The translations under genes and the position numbers were made by a program. Positions 32,137 to 43,950 of a DNA stretch of 64,000 bases are shown in pieces; positions within the stretch are counted from its first letter, which is position 1; each line of letters begins with the position of its first letter. Source of the stretch: Neostapfia colusana (Eukaryota > Streptophyta > Magnoliopsida > Poales > Poaceae); assembly GCA_030760725.1 (NCBI GenBank), contig JASWHV010000009.1, positions 111,797,854-111,861,853 on the forward strand, read 5' to 3'. The notes under the pieces were generated by a model that was not told the origin of the DNA, did no database searches, and saw nothing but the letters and a program-made list of their open reading frames with translations.

Positions 32137-33290
32137 GCAAAGTAAAAGAAAAAAAAATGAATGACTGTGGAGACGCGGCTCATCGGCGCACGTAAAGGCC
32201 GCTATATGCATGTATGGCTGATGAAGTGCCACACCAATTATGGGCTGCAGGTATCCACGATCGAGAATCCTGGTCAACAAAGGGTACGTAGCATCCAATA
32301 TATATAAAAAATAAAAAGAAGGGCCCCTTGACTGACAGCTTAAAGTGTCTGCTGGCCTGCATGCATCGATCTGCAAAAACTGCATCCATCCATGCATGCA
32401 TGGTCGAGTTCTGCATCAGAGATTGTTGCCGTACTCGCGCGAGGGTGTCGTCGTTATGCGCGCAGCTAGCAGACGCAGCGGTTGATGCGCGGCTAGCTTT
32501 GGGATCGATTTGATTTGATTTGATTTGATGTGATTTGATGCGTGTGTAATTAACTAAAACTAGTGTTGTTTTGCTTCGAAACCGCCAAATTGTGGACAAG
32601 AAATAATGGCTATATATATATTGATACTCTTAGTAAGGCAGACTAAGGTTTAGTTTAAATAATGGCTATATATATATTGATACTCTTAGTACTCAACTAG
32701 TCTTCTCTGCCATCATGCCGAGAGCTGCGTGCAGACGGTCGGTCGTCGTCCTCATCACCGGCGGCGCCGAGCGCGTCCAGACTCGATCCAGAGAGCCTGC
32801 CGGCCGGCGCCGCCCATTGCGCACTTGCAGACGGGCGGATGCAGCCACTCGTAGTCGTAGTCGTTAGGATCTCGCTGCCGCTGTGCATGTCATGCTGACT
32901 TGTTGCGGATCTTGCTGCTGTGTGTGGCCCTCTCGCAGATCCCGCTGCAATGCGTCGTCCATATGGATCTTGCTGGCCGCATACACGCCGTACGTCGGGA
33001 TCCCGGATCGAGCTTCCCTCGCAGATCATAGCTGCATCACGCGTGTATCTGAAGGAAAGAAAAATCAGAGATTCTAGTTCAATTCACTCGCATGAGCAAA
33101 CAAGCAATATTAATATGGAAATCACAGAGAGAGAAAGGAAAAACAAATGCAAACATTTCAGCAAATCCAAATCCAAACCTGGCCTCTCCCGTACGTGTCC
33201 CGTACGTCACAGGCTCAAATTAAAGAGCTCACTCATGATCTCTCAGTTTCACCCTGTCCTGCCGAGCCATGGGAGCTTGATGAATCTTAT

Positions 33291-33338
<48 letters not shown>

Positions 33339-33768
33339 AGTAGCTCTGCACTTCAGCAACAAAAGCCGCACAGAGAAAATAGCGTTAAGTATGAGGACAA
33401 TCTTGGTTGAGAGAGAAGATCTTTCACGTAAAAGCAATAAGTTCATAACTAATATAAGATCTGACTAGTTTCAATTTTAAAAAAGATGTAGGTTATTTGT
33501 AGAGAACTGACCGCTTTTTATGTCAAAAGATGTAGGTTTACGGTATGGGTTTGACTCTTTTTCATAAAGGTGCAAGTCTCTCTAACTTAAAAATGACTGC
33601 TTCATATATGGATTTAATATTTTTAGATCTCCTTTTACCATCAATATTCCATGTAATGTAGTTGTATTGTTTGATAGACTAGTGCGTAGCTTATTTTTTA
33701 AAAATAAAGGTAATTCGTTATCTTGTTGTTAGAAAAAAAGATTATTTTAGAAAAATAAGTCTACTTAT
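32137..33768. other. Intergenic region with simple repeats
   Basis: It contains a GATTT array (about 32505-32540), an exact 35-bp direct repeat (32601-32635 and 32657-32691) and a 32-bp GA run followed by G9 (about 33294-33338). A GC-rich block at 32700-33030 has open frames without recognisable domains. Confidence 0.5.
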
Positions 33769-34260
33769 TTGCTATCCCAAACAATCCACTTTGTACGTTT
33801 AACCTCCGAACAAAACCTTAGGTCGCTTAACGACCTCGAACAATTTAAGCCGGTGTAATCCACTATCTAAATGCAATTTTTGTTTTTATTTTTATTTATA
33901 TGATTATTGTTTAATGCCTCAATTTTACATGATAACAGCTGACATATGACCCTATGCTAAAAATATGCATCTTTTAAGCAGATTTTTATAGTTTAATAAC
34001 ATCTAATATTATATTATGAACAAAAATTCCAAAATGGACACATAACACTCATGAAAAAAATAAAATTACCTTTTCATACAGTGATTGATATCATGTATTA
34101 TAATGCAAAACTTAAGCTTTAAATTTAAATCATAAAAAGAGAAATAAAAAGAAAAAATTGTATAACGGGATAGGTTGCAGCAATTTAAATTGTTTGAGTA
34201 AATCAAATCACTGTTTTGTTTGGGAATTAAATGCACGAAGTGGATTGTTCGGAGAAGCAA
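33769..34260. mobile_element. Inverted-repeat element of about 490 bp
   Basis: TTGCTATCCCAAACAATCCA at 33769 onward (to about 33797) is mirrored by TGGATTGTTCGGAGAAGCAA at 34241-34260. The arms are about 26 bp with a few mismatches. The inside is AT-rich without a frame. It looks like a MITE or a decayed DNA transposon; flanking duplications were not clear. Confidence 0.55.
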
Positions 34261-35559
34261 CACTTGTTAATGGTAACCGTAGGCTGCAAACTGTCGCACC
34301 AAAATTATTAATATTGATTTTGAGCTAAAACTTGAAAATAAGGATTCACATTTAGCGTTGTTTTTGCAAGTTTGAGTGAGTCGGCTATATACAACTTTCG
34401 CATACTAGGAGTCAACTGTAGATGACCATTTTTGATGAGTAAGACTAGTTGAGTACTAGCATTTCTATTTTTTTTCAGTTGAGGCCAGCTAACTCCTTCA
34501 GAATTCACATCCATGGGGATGGGCATGATTTGTGATCCTGCTTTCGTCATCGTCACAGCTTAGTCTCTTATTGTTGATGAATGGTTTCACTTCAATTAAT
34601 TAAATTGAAGATTTTAAATTAATTCTTTGAACCCTATATATCGTAAAAGACTTTGTTGTAACCTATTTTATGGATGCCCTACGTATTGTACTATCTGTGC
34701 TCATCTTCGGTCATGAGTTGGGAAGGATGATTCCGGCTCTCCGATGACAACCCATATGAACAACCGGACTTAGCAGCTGCATTATGTGTGCTAGAGTGCT
34801 TGACGATGAGTTAGATTAATGGCAAAGCGCACTTCTCAGCCGGTCTAATTAAGTTTGGACGGTTCTGCATGGCACAGTGTATATATAGCAGTACGTACTG
34901 ACGAGTCCTGATCATCCCTGTAGACGATGCCGTACGTGTCCTTCGTCAATCGGAGGGCAGACCGGCCGGACGAACGGATCGACCACGCCGAAAGCCCGGC
35001 CTGTGGTCAAGTCTGAGTGAGGTCGACAGTGCTCTCGATCCTGCGTATTGCACTGCCATTCTATTCATGTTTCAGCTAACGACTTGGACTTCTGGCCACA
35101 TATATTCACAACCGGATCCTCACTGATTTCTACTACTAATTTATGAGAGTAATATATTTTATTTCGCGTTCTTTCCTGTGATCTCTAGGCTGAGTACGTA
35201 CGTGCAGTGATATGATCAAATTAAATAAAGCTGCTTCTTACTATTCACTTGCTAAAAGTGCTCTGAGATCTGGGGAGTGTACTGGATCCCCCGGCCCGTT
35301 TGTTGATCTGCATCATGCATGTCTCGATCGACAATAGTGGCCTATCTAGCTATATATAGCTGGAAAACAAAGTGCTGCATGGCAACATAGTCGGAGTTCG
35401 CAATTAGTGGGTTTAAAAGTCTTGAGGAAGCAGTGTCAGCCAGTTTTGTCACTGTAGCTAGGTTCTACTGGGAATGGAGGACAACGTGATTAATCCGTTG
35501 TCGATATATCGTGGTGCACCATTTTTCTAAGAACATATATACTGAGTATATTTTATTGA
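34261..35559. other. Intergenic region
   Basis: AT-rich spacer without recognisable genes. Confidence 0.5.
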
Positions 35560-36120
35560 CATAAGTAAAAAAAGCTTGAGTACGTTCAAAAGAGAGAACA
35601 AATTAAAGAAAGAAGACAGAAAGGAAAAAACCAAATGGACCACAACTAATTGCAGTTCTTTGAATCCATTCTTCTATCTTTGGTAATAACTAATTTCTTT
35701 TAGCCCTGTCCAGTAGAGACGAAGGCATATTTCTTCCTGCTTGCATTGTGATTCAGATATGACAGCTGGCCAGCATAGTTAGGTCTTTGTCAATGAACGC
35801 CCAATAATCATTCATCACTTCTTTTTTTTTCCAAATACCCCAGGTCATAAATATTATAACCTCCATTATTAAAGACGTACGGGATATTGAGTTTCTGCTT
35901 ACATCTTTTAACCACAAAAATTTGGTTTCTTGATCTAGCTTGGGACATGAAGTCCAAATTTACATATTTCAACATGACCTAGCGAAGAAGTTGCAGTCAA
36001 GGAAGAGGTATACTGCAAAAAGTTTCTTCTCTCTGTAATATACACATAGATCAAATAAAGGTATCCTGCTGCTACCGTAGGCGGGCCTTCATCAAGATTT
36101 ACCTTTTCACAGAGCGGTTC
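35560..36120 (-). mobile_element. LINE (L1-type) 3' ORF2 relic
   Basis: On the minus strand the translation shows DCNFFARSC, PKLDQETKFLW, then IMEVIIFMTWGIWKKK and, further on, IEEWIQ. This matches the zinc-knuckle/C-terminal end of plant L1 reverse-transcriptase ORFs (HLFxxCxFA...PxxxMEIIIxxxWxIWxxRN...). Stop codons break it. Only the C-terminal part remains, as expected of a 5'-truncated LINE. Confidence 0.6.
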
Positions 36121-39100
36121 TTCAGCTTATTTCATTATGCATATATATGCACTGCTAATAATATTGGGAAACTTCTGATGACACGATCGAGCGATTATGA
36201 AAGCCTAGCTAACCAACTGAAACATGCACAGTTGAAGCCTGAATAATTGAGAAAACACGGCTCGTGCAGTGGGCGCACGTCGTCGTCGTCGTTTGCCTAG
36301 CTAGTTCGATGCATATGCATGTCATGAAACTAACTAATTAATTAGCCCCATCAACAAGCGTCAAAGCATAGTTTGTGCAGGTGCGGTTGGAGCTAGCAGC
36401 ATGTAGGAATCCAACAACAACCACAAGAAGGAAAAGGCTCCTCTCGAGGACGACAGCTTGTTTTGGCAGCTGGCCTGGCCTGGCCTGCTGCGTCGATCTG
36501 CAGCCAAAACCTAACCAAAACTATATGGCCCTTGTTGCTTTATGCCATACATGAATGCAGCTGGTTCCGTACGACGTGCGGGCACTTGTCCTTTGGGCCA
36601 TGCATGCCATGGGATGGAAGTCGATGCATGCAGATGCAGTGGCCGGCGCTGTGCTGTGCTGTGCAGCTTTGCATCGACGATCAGCTTGATTTGATGTATG
36701 GCTAGCTGCTTGGAACGGCGTTGGATTAGAAGCACCCAAGGAGCAAATACAAAAAAAGGGTCACATTGCTAGCTGTCCAATGGAATCGATTGATGATCTG
36801 TCCCATGATTCATATAGCCGATTCACTATTTAAGTACAGGTAAGTGGTAGCTAGCTAATCATGATACGTTTGTTGCAGAACAGGCATGCAATTAAACGGG
36901 TGCTAGTTATTATATATGAAATTATCGATTAACCTAGGTAAGTATAGTTCAAAACAGATATTGGAGGTAGTTTGGGTTAAAAAATTCAAATAAAAGAGGT
37001 GGTTTGTTGAGTAATTTAGAAATTTTGAATCAGAAATCATTGTTATGCTCTATGACGACCAATATATTTTTTGTGAACTCGTGTTAAATATGTATAGAAA
37101 ATTTGATGCTGCAGGTACTCCAATGCAAGCCCATATATATATATGAACAATGTTGGACGACCTATATCCGACGTCTCTGATTAATTAGACCTTCCTGGAT
37201 ATTGGATGCATGGTGCAGTTGTCCTGTTAGCCACGTGAAACTTGAAGGTAACAATTGACCACGAGCTAGTTTTCAGTGAACTTGTTGTTGCTGGTCAGGA
37301 ATAGATCTAGGGCCTGTGGTGGCATACTCCTCTGTTCGTTTCTAGCTCCTCATTCTAGCTCTCCCTATCTGAAACGGCAAGAGTTTCAGACCTGAGGGAG
37401 TATAGATAATATAGCAAGTGTAGTCGTGTCTTTTGTCCATGCATGATGAACATGAAATATTCATCTCCTCCTAGAGTCCATGCATTCCCGCCCTGTGTCC
37501 TATATACGGCGACGACGGCACCGTGCCGCATGCGGAGCTTGCCGGCGGTGAACACGTGTGGGTGGGTGGGCAGTAGCCGCGCAACCGAGAGCTCTGTCTC
37601 AGCAGCAGCTAGCTGGCGCGAATGCAGCGGCAGTGCGCCGCATCTTCCGCTCCAGCTCCAGGCGCCAGTTGGCCGCGCGCGCGCGCGCGTGACGGCACGT
37701 ACGATCGACATGGCCCCTCATCCCGTGCACTCGCATCTGCTTGCATTGCCTCAACACAGCATGGCAGCTGCCACCGATGAGCGAGCGAGCTAGCTAGCTC
37801 GACGAGACCTCGAGTTGAGGCGGCAGCAGATCGACGACTGTGCGTCGTCGTCGTAATGACGACGACAATTTGGAGGATCGACCATGAGTGAGTGAGAGAA
37901 CAAGGGTGAGGTATAGTGATCGAATCTGCTTGGGAGTGATGACACGTGTTGCAGTGAAAAAGCCTTTTGGGGATAGCCCCCCCCCCCCCCCCCCCCTTCT
38001 CCTTCTACGTACGCGGCCAGACAATGAATGAATGATACTACTATTACACACAGGGATGTCAACAAGCAACAGTCGTCGCAGTTAAAATTCAGACTGAATG
38101 TTTGACACTGTAGTGAAATTATACAGCATGCAGCAGCTCTTGGATTGGAAGCACGTACGACGTACGTACGTACGTACGTACGGACTCGTCGATGAAGTGT
38201 ACTGTCGCCCATTGCATGCAGGAACGCGCCCACGTGTCTCAGTACCATTTGAGCAGAGAATCTTGGCCCAAGGGAACACGGCCAACAATACAAAAGCTCC
38301 TCTCGATCGACAGTTCGATTTGGCTGCTCAGCTGGCCCGCGCGCGCACCAAACCAAATTAACTGCATGCCCCTTTCTAATTTTGATGCGCGCATGATGTA
38401 GCAGCAGCATCAGAGCTTGCATGCATTGTTCCGTACGTGTGGCTGTCGTTTAGCCTGAGCGCGTTGCCGCCGACAGATACTGTGTGGTAGACTTGTCGAT
38501 CGTGGTATATATAGATACAGAAAAATTAAAACTGTGGTGTGCTTAAGCTTAGCCAATGATGCGCATGGTCAGTGATAAGTATAGGAGCGAGCAAATGAAC
38601 TGCAGGCAGCATGAGGTATGCCAACTCACCAACTGTTTATTTGTGTGTGTATATGGATCACTGCATATGATAAGATTTATATCCGTTCTTTGTATATTGG
38701 AATGCATAAAAACTGGTGTGGTCATTGTTTGCTCAGCTTTGTGAGATTTTTCTACAGTGGATATCTCTCTCGAGCCAAGTGGAAATATGAAGGGTTAAGA
38801 CAACCATGTTAATTAAAATCAATGGAGTTTTTTAGTGATGTGATAAGGATGACTTTCTCATAGCACTTCACATCTGGTATTTTTGTGAAGGTTTATTTTT
38901 TCTGTAGACACAAAATGGTGATAACTTCACATGTGGTATTGCTTAGTGTACTTGTAGCAACCTGCATGAGAAGATAATGGTTTATAGCATGAATGGACTG
39001 TAGAGTTATTTGATATGTTTGTAGTCCCAGGTTACATGCATGTCTGTCATAATGAGCCATTCTAGCTCTCTCTCGCTCTCTCTCTCTCCCTCTCTCTCTC

Positions 39101-39818
39101 TCTCTCCCTCCCTCCCTCCCTCCCACGCACCCTTGCACCCTCTCTCTCTTCTGCAAAGAGGTTATTCCTTTGCATTATGTTAATCTTGCAAAGCTTGTAC
39201 TGTTGGGACTTCTGGTTTTTCCATGTATACATAGTTCAGAAATGTTTGCTTTTGTTGATGTATGCACATAAAAGGTTTAAATCAATGAAAAGCGTGCGAT
39301 GATTGAGATAGCTTTTGCCTATCTGTTCCATCGTTTGACGCTTCATTATTGCACCTTTTGAGCTTCCTGTTGGCATATGCATATCTGCATACACCAAATG
39401 ACATATATTATTGAGGCAATCAGGTAATTTTATGTCGTGTTCCGCAATTCAAAAGGTGATATTATGTTGTAATATGCTATATTGCAACCGATTTCTTCCT
39501 CAACTTGTGCAGTATATCTTTCTTGAGTTATTAAAACCCCTTTTTCTTAAAAAAAAAGAGTTATTAAAACCAGCGTGAAGGCCAAATTGAAAATTTTGTC
39601 TCTTTGTCCGGACAGCTATATATGTTTGTGGAAGGGTTTAGGATTAGGGTTAATGCATGTGCCACACCAAATAATGTAAGGATGGTGTGGCTCTCCTGCC
39701 TGCCACGTCAAATCTGATGACGATATTAACAACTGAACACGCAACAAGTTTTCAGCAGTGAGCAGCCTGTAGGTCAGGAGTCAGGACCAGCTGCACATAT
39801 ATATCCCAGCCCCAACTG
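36121..39818. other. Gene desert upstream of the C2H2 gene
   Basis: Contains (GC)n near 37676-37690, a C20 run at 37977-37996, an ACGT array at about 38153-38181, and a CT/CCCT tract at about 39064-39145. No gene was recognised. A TATATATA at about 39796 lies only 20 nt before the next ATG, too close to be its TATA box. Confidence 0.45.
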
Positions 39819-40484
39819 ATGGGTGACCTTGCAACCAAGTTCGAGCATAGAGTATCCTTGTGCATGGAATGCTCTTCTCCAACTGCTCCACCGCAGGAGA
39901 CGGTGGTGGCCCTGTCGCTGTCGTTGGCGCCGGCCAGCGTCGACGGCGTAGGGGGCGCTGGCGGCGGCAAGCGGATGTATCCCTGCCTCTTCTGCGACAA
40001 GACGTTCCTCAAGTCGCAGGCGCTCGGTGGCCACCAGAACACTCACAAGAAGGAACGGAGTGCCTGCTGGAACCCCTACGTCTACGGCGACTCTGACACC
40101 GCCGCCGCCGTTCCCTTTCCAGTGGTCGGGACCGTCGGCAGCGGCGTCGCCACCAGCATGCCCACTGGCACCGCGCTCCCGTCTCACGGCGGAAGCACCG
40201 CCGTACGTGCCGAGACTGAAGGTGACCGCGACGACGAGTGCGGTAGTGACGGCGTGCCAAGCTTCAGGGCGAAAATGCGGCGACGGCGCACCGCGCTTTC
40301 CGCTCCGGCGAGCATTATTAGCACCGCGGAGATGCAGATCCCGGCGGCTGCTGGCACCGCTGACATGCTCGACAGGGCCAGGGCCTCTTGTCCAGTGGCC
40401 GTCTCTGCCTGCCCCAACCAAAACAGCAGCACGGCCGCCACGCCGCCCTCCCACGAGGAACTGGACCTCCAGTTGAGACTCTAG
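39819..40484 (+). CDS. Single C2H2 zinc-finger transcriptional repressor (QALGGH type)
   Basis: An intronless frame of 221 residues. One plant-specific EPF-type finger spans residues 56-76 (CLFCDKTFLKSQALGGHQNTH: Cys56, Cys59, His72, His76). An N-terminal VVALSLSLA (about 29-37) and a C-terminal LDLQLRL (215-221) are both LxLxL-type EAR repression motifs. Small one-finger EAR proteins such as KNUCKLES, LATE FLOWERING and ZFP-type regulators bind DNA and recruit TOPLESS in the nucleus to repress development genes. The linker is Ala/Thr-rich and holds a basic MRRRR cluster (about 152-156) that may serve as nuclear signal. It stands alone in a repeat-rich region. The exact orthologue is not known. 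Confidence 0.88.
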   Translation: MGDLATKFEHRVSLCMECSSPTAPPQETVVALSLSLAPASVDGVGGAGGGKRMYPCLFCDKTFLKSQALGGHQNTHKKERSACWNPYVYGDSDTAAAVPFPVVGTVGSGVATSMPTGTALPSHGGSTAVRAETEGDRDDECGSDGVPSFRAKMRRRRTALSAPASIISTAEMQIPAAAGTADMLDRARASCPVAVSACPNQNSSTAATPPSHEELDLQLRL

Positions 40485-43008
40485 ATGCCGGCGTCGATCT
40501 AGAAATGCAGGCACCGTACCACCGTGTGCGTGTCATCTTTGGAGTTGGAGGTCAATGGCACACTATTGCTCAGCTCCGGCTACTGATCGAGCCCGGTCCA
40601 TCTCTATGTTCAAGGTTAGCAGCATTATCAACCTACCACAAAAGCAGCTTGGGATCAAAAGCAGTAATTTTGCCGCTGTCAGTTGTACTACTACATATGA
40701 GATAACACTACAATAAAAAAAATATTGTCTTGCTGCCGTTAATCACAGATAAAAATCTGCATACACATGCCTGTGTAGTCTTAGTATGCATCAGATCTGT
40801 TTGAGAATAAGAAGTTGTGTATTGTATCAGCCAAGAGACACACAGTGCAATACAACCAACCATTATACGTAATAACTGCAATCTATTCCCTCTTACATAT
40901 TGACTGATTGTTGTTGTGGAATGTGAAGCTATGTCTCTAAAGAAAGCTTATACCAGACATACAAATCTTCTTCTCCACTTTTTTTTTCAAAAAAAAACAA
41001 TCTTCTTCTCCAGAAGATATATTTATTGTTTCACCTGCAGTACAAGAAAGCTCATATCTCAAATGTTTGAAATTGAAGAGGCCGGTGATTTATTTGATTG
41101 ACTATAAACCTTTTAACAAAAAAATTGTTGTAAAATGTTTGTTGGGGATTCCTTGTAGATTCTTTGCCTTTCATTCTCTAAAAATATTCAAATTAGACTA
41201 CAATACACTAGGGTTTGTAGTGATGGAGACTAAAAGACACTACAATTATAGGCATAGAGACCGACAATACACAAATGCCACTATGAATTGGATCATTCAC
41301 CTGAACGGGTGGATCAAGGGGTCTTATTCCATGTTACCCTTCCTTGATGTGTTGACCTCAGGTCCATAACATATATGTTAGGATTCCGTAGAACATAGTA
41401 CCTGTTACCACATTAGATTGTGTATTTTTTATAGCAAAGTGTGAATTTGATGCTCACTCTATTTTTAATTTTTTTTGTTAGGACACAACAATTTTAGTTC
41501 AAAGATATTGTAGAGTTGGTGTACTGACGATAACAATTTGAGAACAAAGGAAGTAATGTTTAATCGGAAGAGTAACTATTTGTCCAGCTTATTAGGATGG
41601 TTATAATAATCTGTTAGTAAATTCTAAAGATGCATTATAGACATTCTATGCCTCCTTAACACTCACACTCTTGGAGTAGATCTTTTTATTTTTAATTTGA
41701 TCAGTACAGAGTAATTTTTTGTAGTGGAGAAATGGGGCCAATTAATAGATTTGCTACAATTAAGTTTCACTGTAAATTAACGGACCACATAAAAGGCTCT
41801 GAAATATTATCTTTTGAATCAATACTTCCCCTTAATTAGTGCCTCAACCCATGTTTATGAATTAAGCTCTTGGACAAATTCTCCATCTACCAGAGCTCAC
41901 CAGCTTCTCACAGTCCGCCATGAAACATATCACTCCCTCTACCGTGATCGGCGTAGTGTGTTTTGGAGCAATGTTGATGATGACAGCACCCACAGACTTG
42001 TATGATAATCCTTCCGCAGGTAATTATAATCTCTTCATATGAACTAGTACATCTACATTATTCTAAATTTTAAAATTGTATTTCTTTTCTTTGTGGATCC
42101 CATTTTCTATTTTAAAATTGTATATTCTATGCAATGGTGATTAATGTATCATCCCCCTAGCTCCCCCCTAGCTCAGTTGCATGTCAAGGTGTTGAAATTT
42201 CATCAGTATATATATGGAACGTTTTCGTTTTTCATTTATGCCTTGCCTTGTGCGTTTTCATTCGTTGGTGTTGTGTACGTTGCATCGATCTTGGTATCTC
42301 TTGATGTAGTTTTGCAGTACAGGCCGCGTCGATCGTCGGCATACGTACATACGTGCACATGTGTCTACATCACCGGCCCTTTTCGACTCCGATCGGCCGT
42401 GCGTTTCTTTTTTTAATAAAATAAGACGACAGGTGTTCGGCATCTTTCACTATTATATTGGTCAATTACAAAGACACTTCGCTTGCTTTCCAATGATGGT
42501 GACTCTATTCTGAACGAATCATAATTTGACGTACGGTATGATGATGCACACGATGCATTATATTTGCTGGGCATCTATTATTAATGTGGGTACATTATTA
42601 GTGCTCATGCATTTTATTCTTTGATTTACATCATCCTAGCTAGGCCTCAACATGACGACTTGACCTTGATTTGGAGCTTTTTAACCTCCTCTACCAAATC
42701 ATCAGCATGATCACCATGCATCAAAACTGCACAGTCCATGCACAGATCGTCACTACTGAAGACTTCCCCTTTTAGTACGACTCTCAGTCAACAAGGAGTT
42801 TCCATCCACTCCAGGAAGAGACTGTTTTCGATCCATCATCATGCATATATATCGCAGCATTGGCATTTGCCATGACAAGCAGCTTAATTGATCAGATAGA
42901 TATCCGCTAGCTGTTCTCGAGGCCATGGGAGGACGGAGGGAGGGTACGTCGACGTCTGCCTCTTTTAATTTCCATCAAGTGGTCTCATGTATATATTAGT
43001 ATGTGTGT
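40485..43008. other. Intergenic region
   Basis: AT-rich spacer following the C2H2 gene. Short frames exist on both strands, none with a recognisable domain or splice structure. Confidence 0.5.
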
Positions 43009-43128
43009 ACTACCTCCGTTCTCAAATAATTGAGCGTTTAGAACAAAGAAATTAGTTCGATTTAAAAACACTCTCAAATCTGGATCAAACCATTTAGTGC
43101 GCGCGGTTGTTGTGCATTCTCTTTTCGA
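43009..43128. repeat. Partial Stowaway-like MITE
   Basis: It starts TACTACCTCCGTTCTCAAATAA and continues GAGCGTTTAGAACA, like the left half of the neighbouring complete element. The right half is lost. Confidence 0.5.
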
Positions 43129-43131
43129 CTA

Positions 43132-43232
43132 CTCCCTCCGTTCTAAAATAAATAACGTTTAGGACAGCAAATTTAGTGCAAGTTGGACTAAATTTCTTGT
43201 TTTAAACATCATTTATTTCAGAACGGAGTGAG
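43132..43232. mobile_element. Complete Stowaway MITE (101 bp)
   Basis: It starts CTCCCTCCGTTCTAAAATAA and ends TTATTTCAGAACGGAGTGAG, an inverted pair, with TA on both sides (43130-43131 and 43233-43234). There is no coding capacity. Confidence 0.85.
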
Positions 43233-43855
43233 TATTTCTATGCTCTGGGCGGCCTCACAACCGACGACGACTCCCTCTTTGTGTACCTCTGGTACATGCA
43301 TGCATGCAATTTCACTCAAATAAAAGAGATTGGGTGGATAAGATGGATCGAAGCTGGAAACGGACAAAAGCATGCAATAATCGTACGACGACGACGACGA
43401 CCAAGGCTTCTTCTTCACATGCTCATGTCTCTGCTTAAGTTCGTCGCTTGTGAGCTGTGACATGCATTGTGAATGCATCAAATTTGTCCTGGGGAAAAGA
43501 CAACGAGACTCAGAGCTAGTACTATATATGCTCCTTGAACAGTGAAAACCATGTGACGACACAACCAGCCAATGTGAGGCACGCCTATACAACACCAAAC
43601 CAGTACTGTGCATGGTCAAAGTGAACCGATCGAACTAGAGCTCAGTCTCAGCATACCTGCAGCCTTGTAGCTTAAATAAATCTCTTGTCACATCGGTAAC
43701 CATTCACATGCAGATGCAGGCCGGTACACGGTACGTACACGACGCGTTAGCTAGCAGCTAAGAACCTCAGGTCTGAATAAGTACAAGTCCATATTAATTT
43801 AATTTGGACGTTGATCGACAAACATAAAATATAGGCATGCATATATATGTTTGTA

Positions 43856-43950
43856 CTTTTTCTATTCTGAAATTAACAAATAATGTTTAGCACAACTAAT
43901 TTAGTTTAAATTAGCTATCCTAAATATCATTTATTTCAGAACGGAGAGAG
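43856..43950. mobile_element. Stowaway MITE (95 bp), sister of the 43132 copy
   Basis: The body AAATATCATTTATTTCAGAA plus CGGAGAGAG is nearly the same as the right half of the 43132-43232 element. The left end has drifted (CTTTTTCTATTCTGAAATTA). TA flanks both ends (43854-43855, 43951-43952). Confidence 0.75.

Noticed and set aside
32697..33029. A 110-codon minus-strand frame
   Set aside because: It has no recognisable domain and no supporting splice or promoter structure.
38153..38181. ACGT tandem run as a possible ABRE/G-box array
   Set aside because: It is a simple microsatellite far from any gene start.
37355..38422. Frames of 118-210 codons around the C20 run
   Set aside because: They are interrupted by homopolymers, without start context or recognisable motifs.
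39774..40514. A 246-codon minus-strand frame
   Set aside because: It is antisense to the C2H2 gene, whose own frame has clear motifs.
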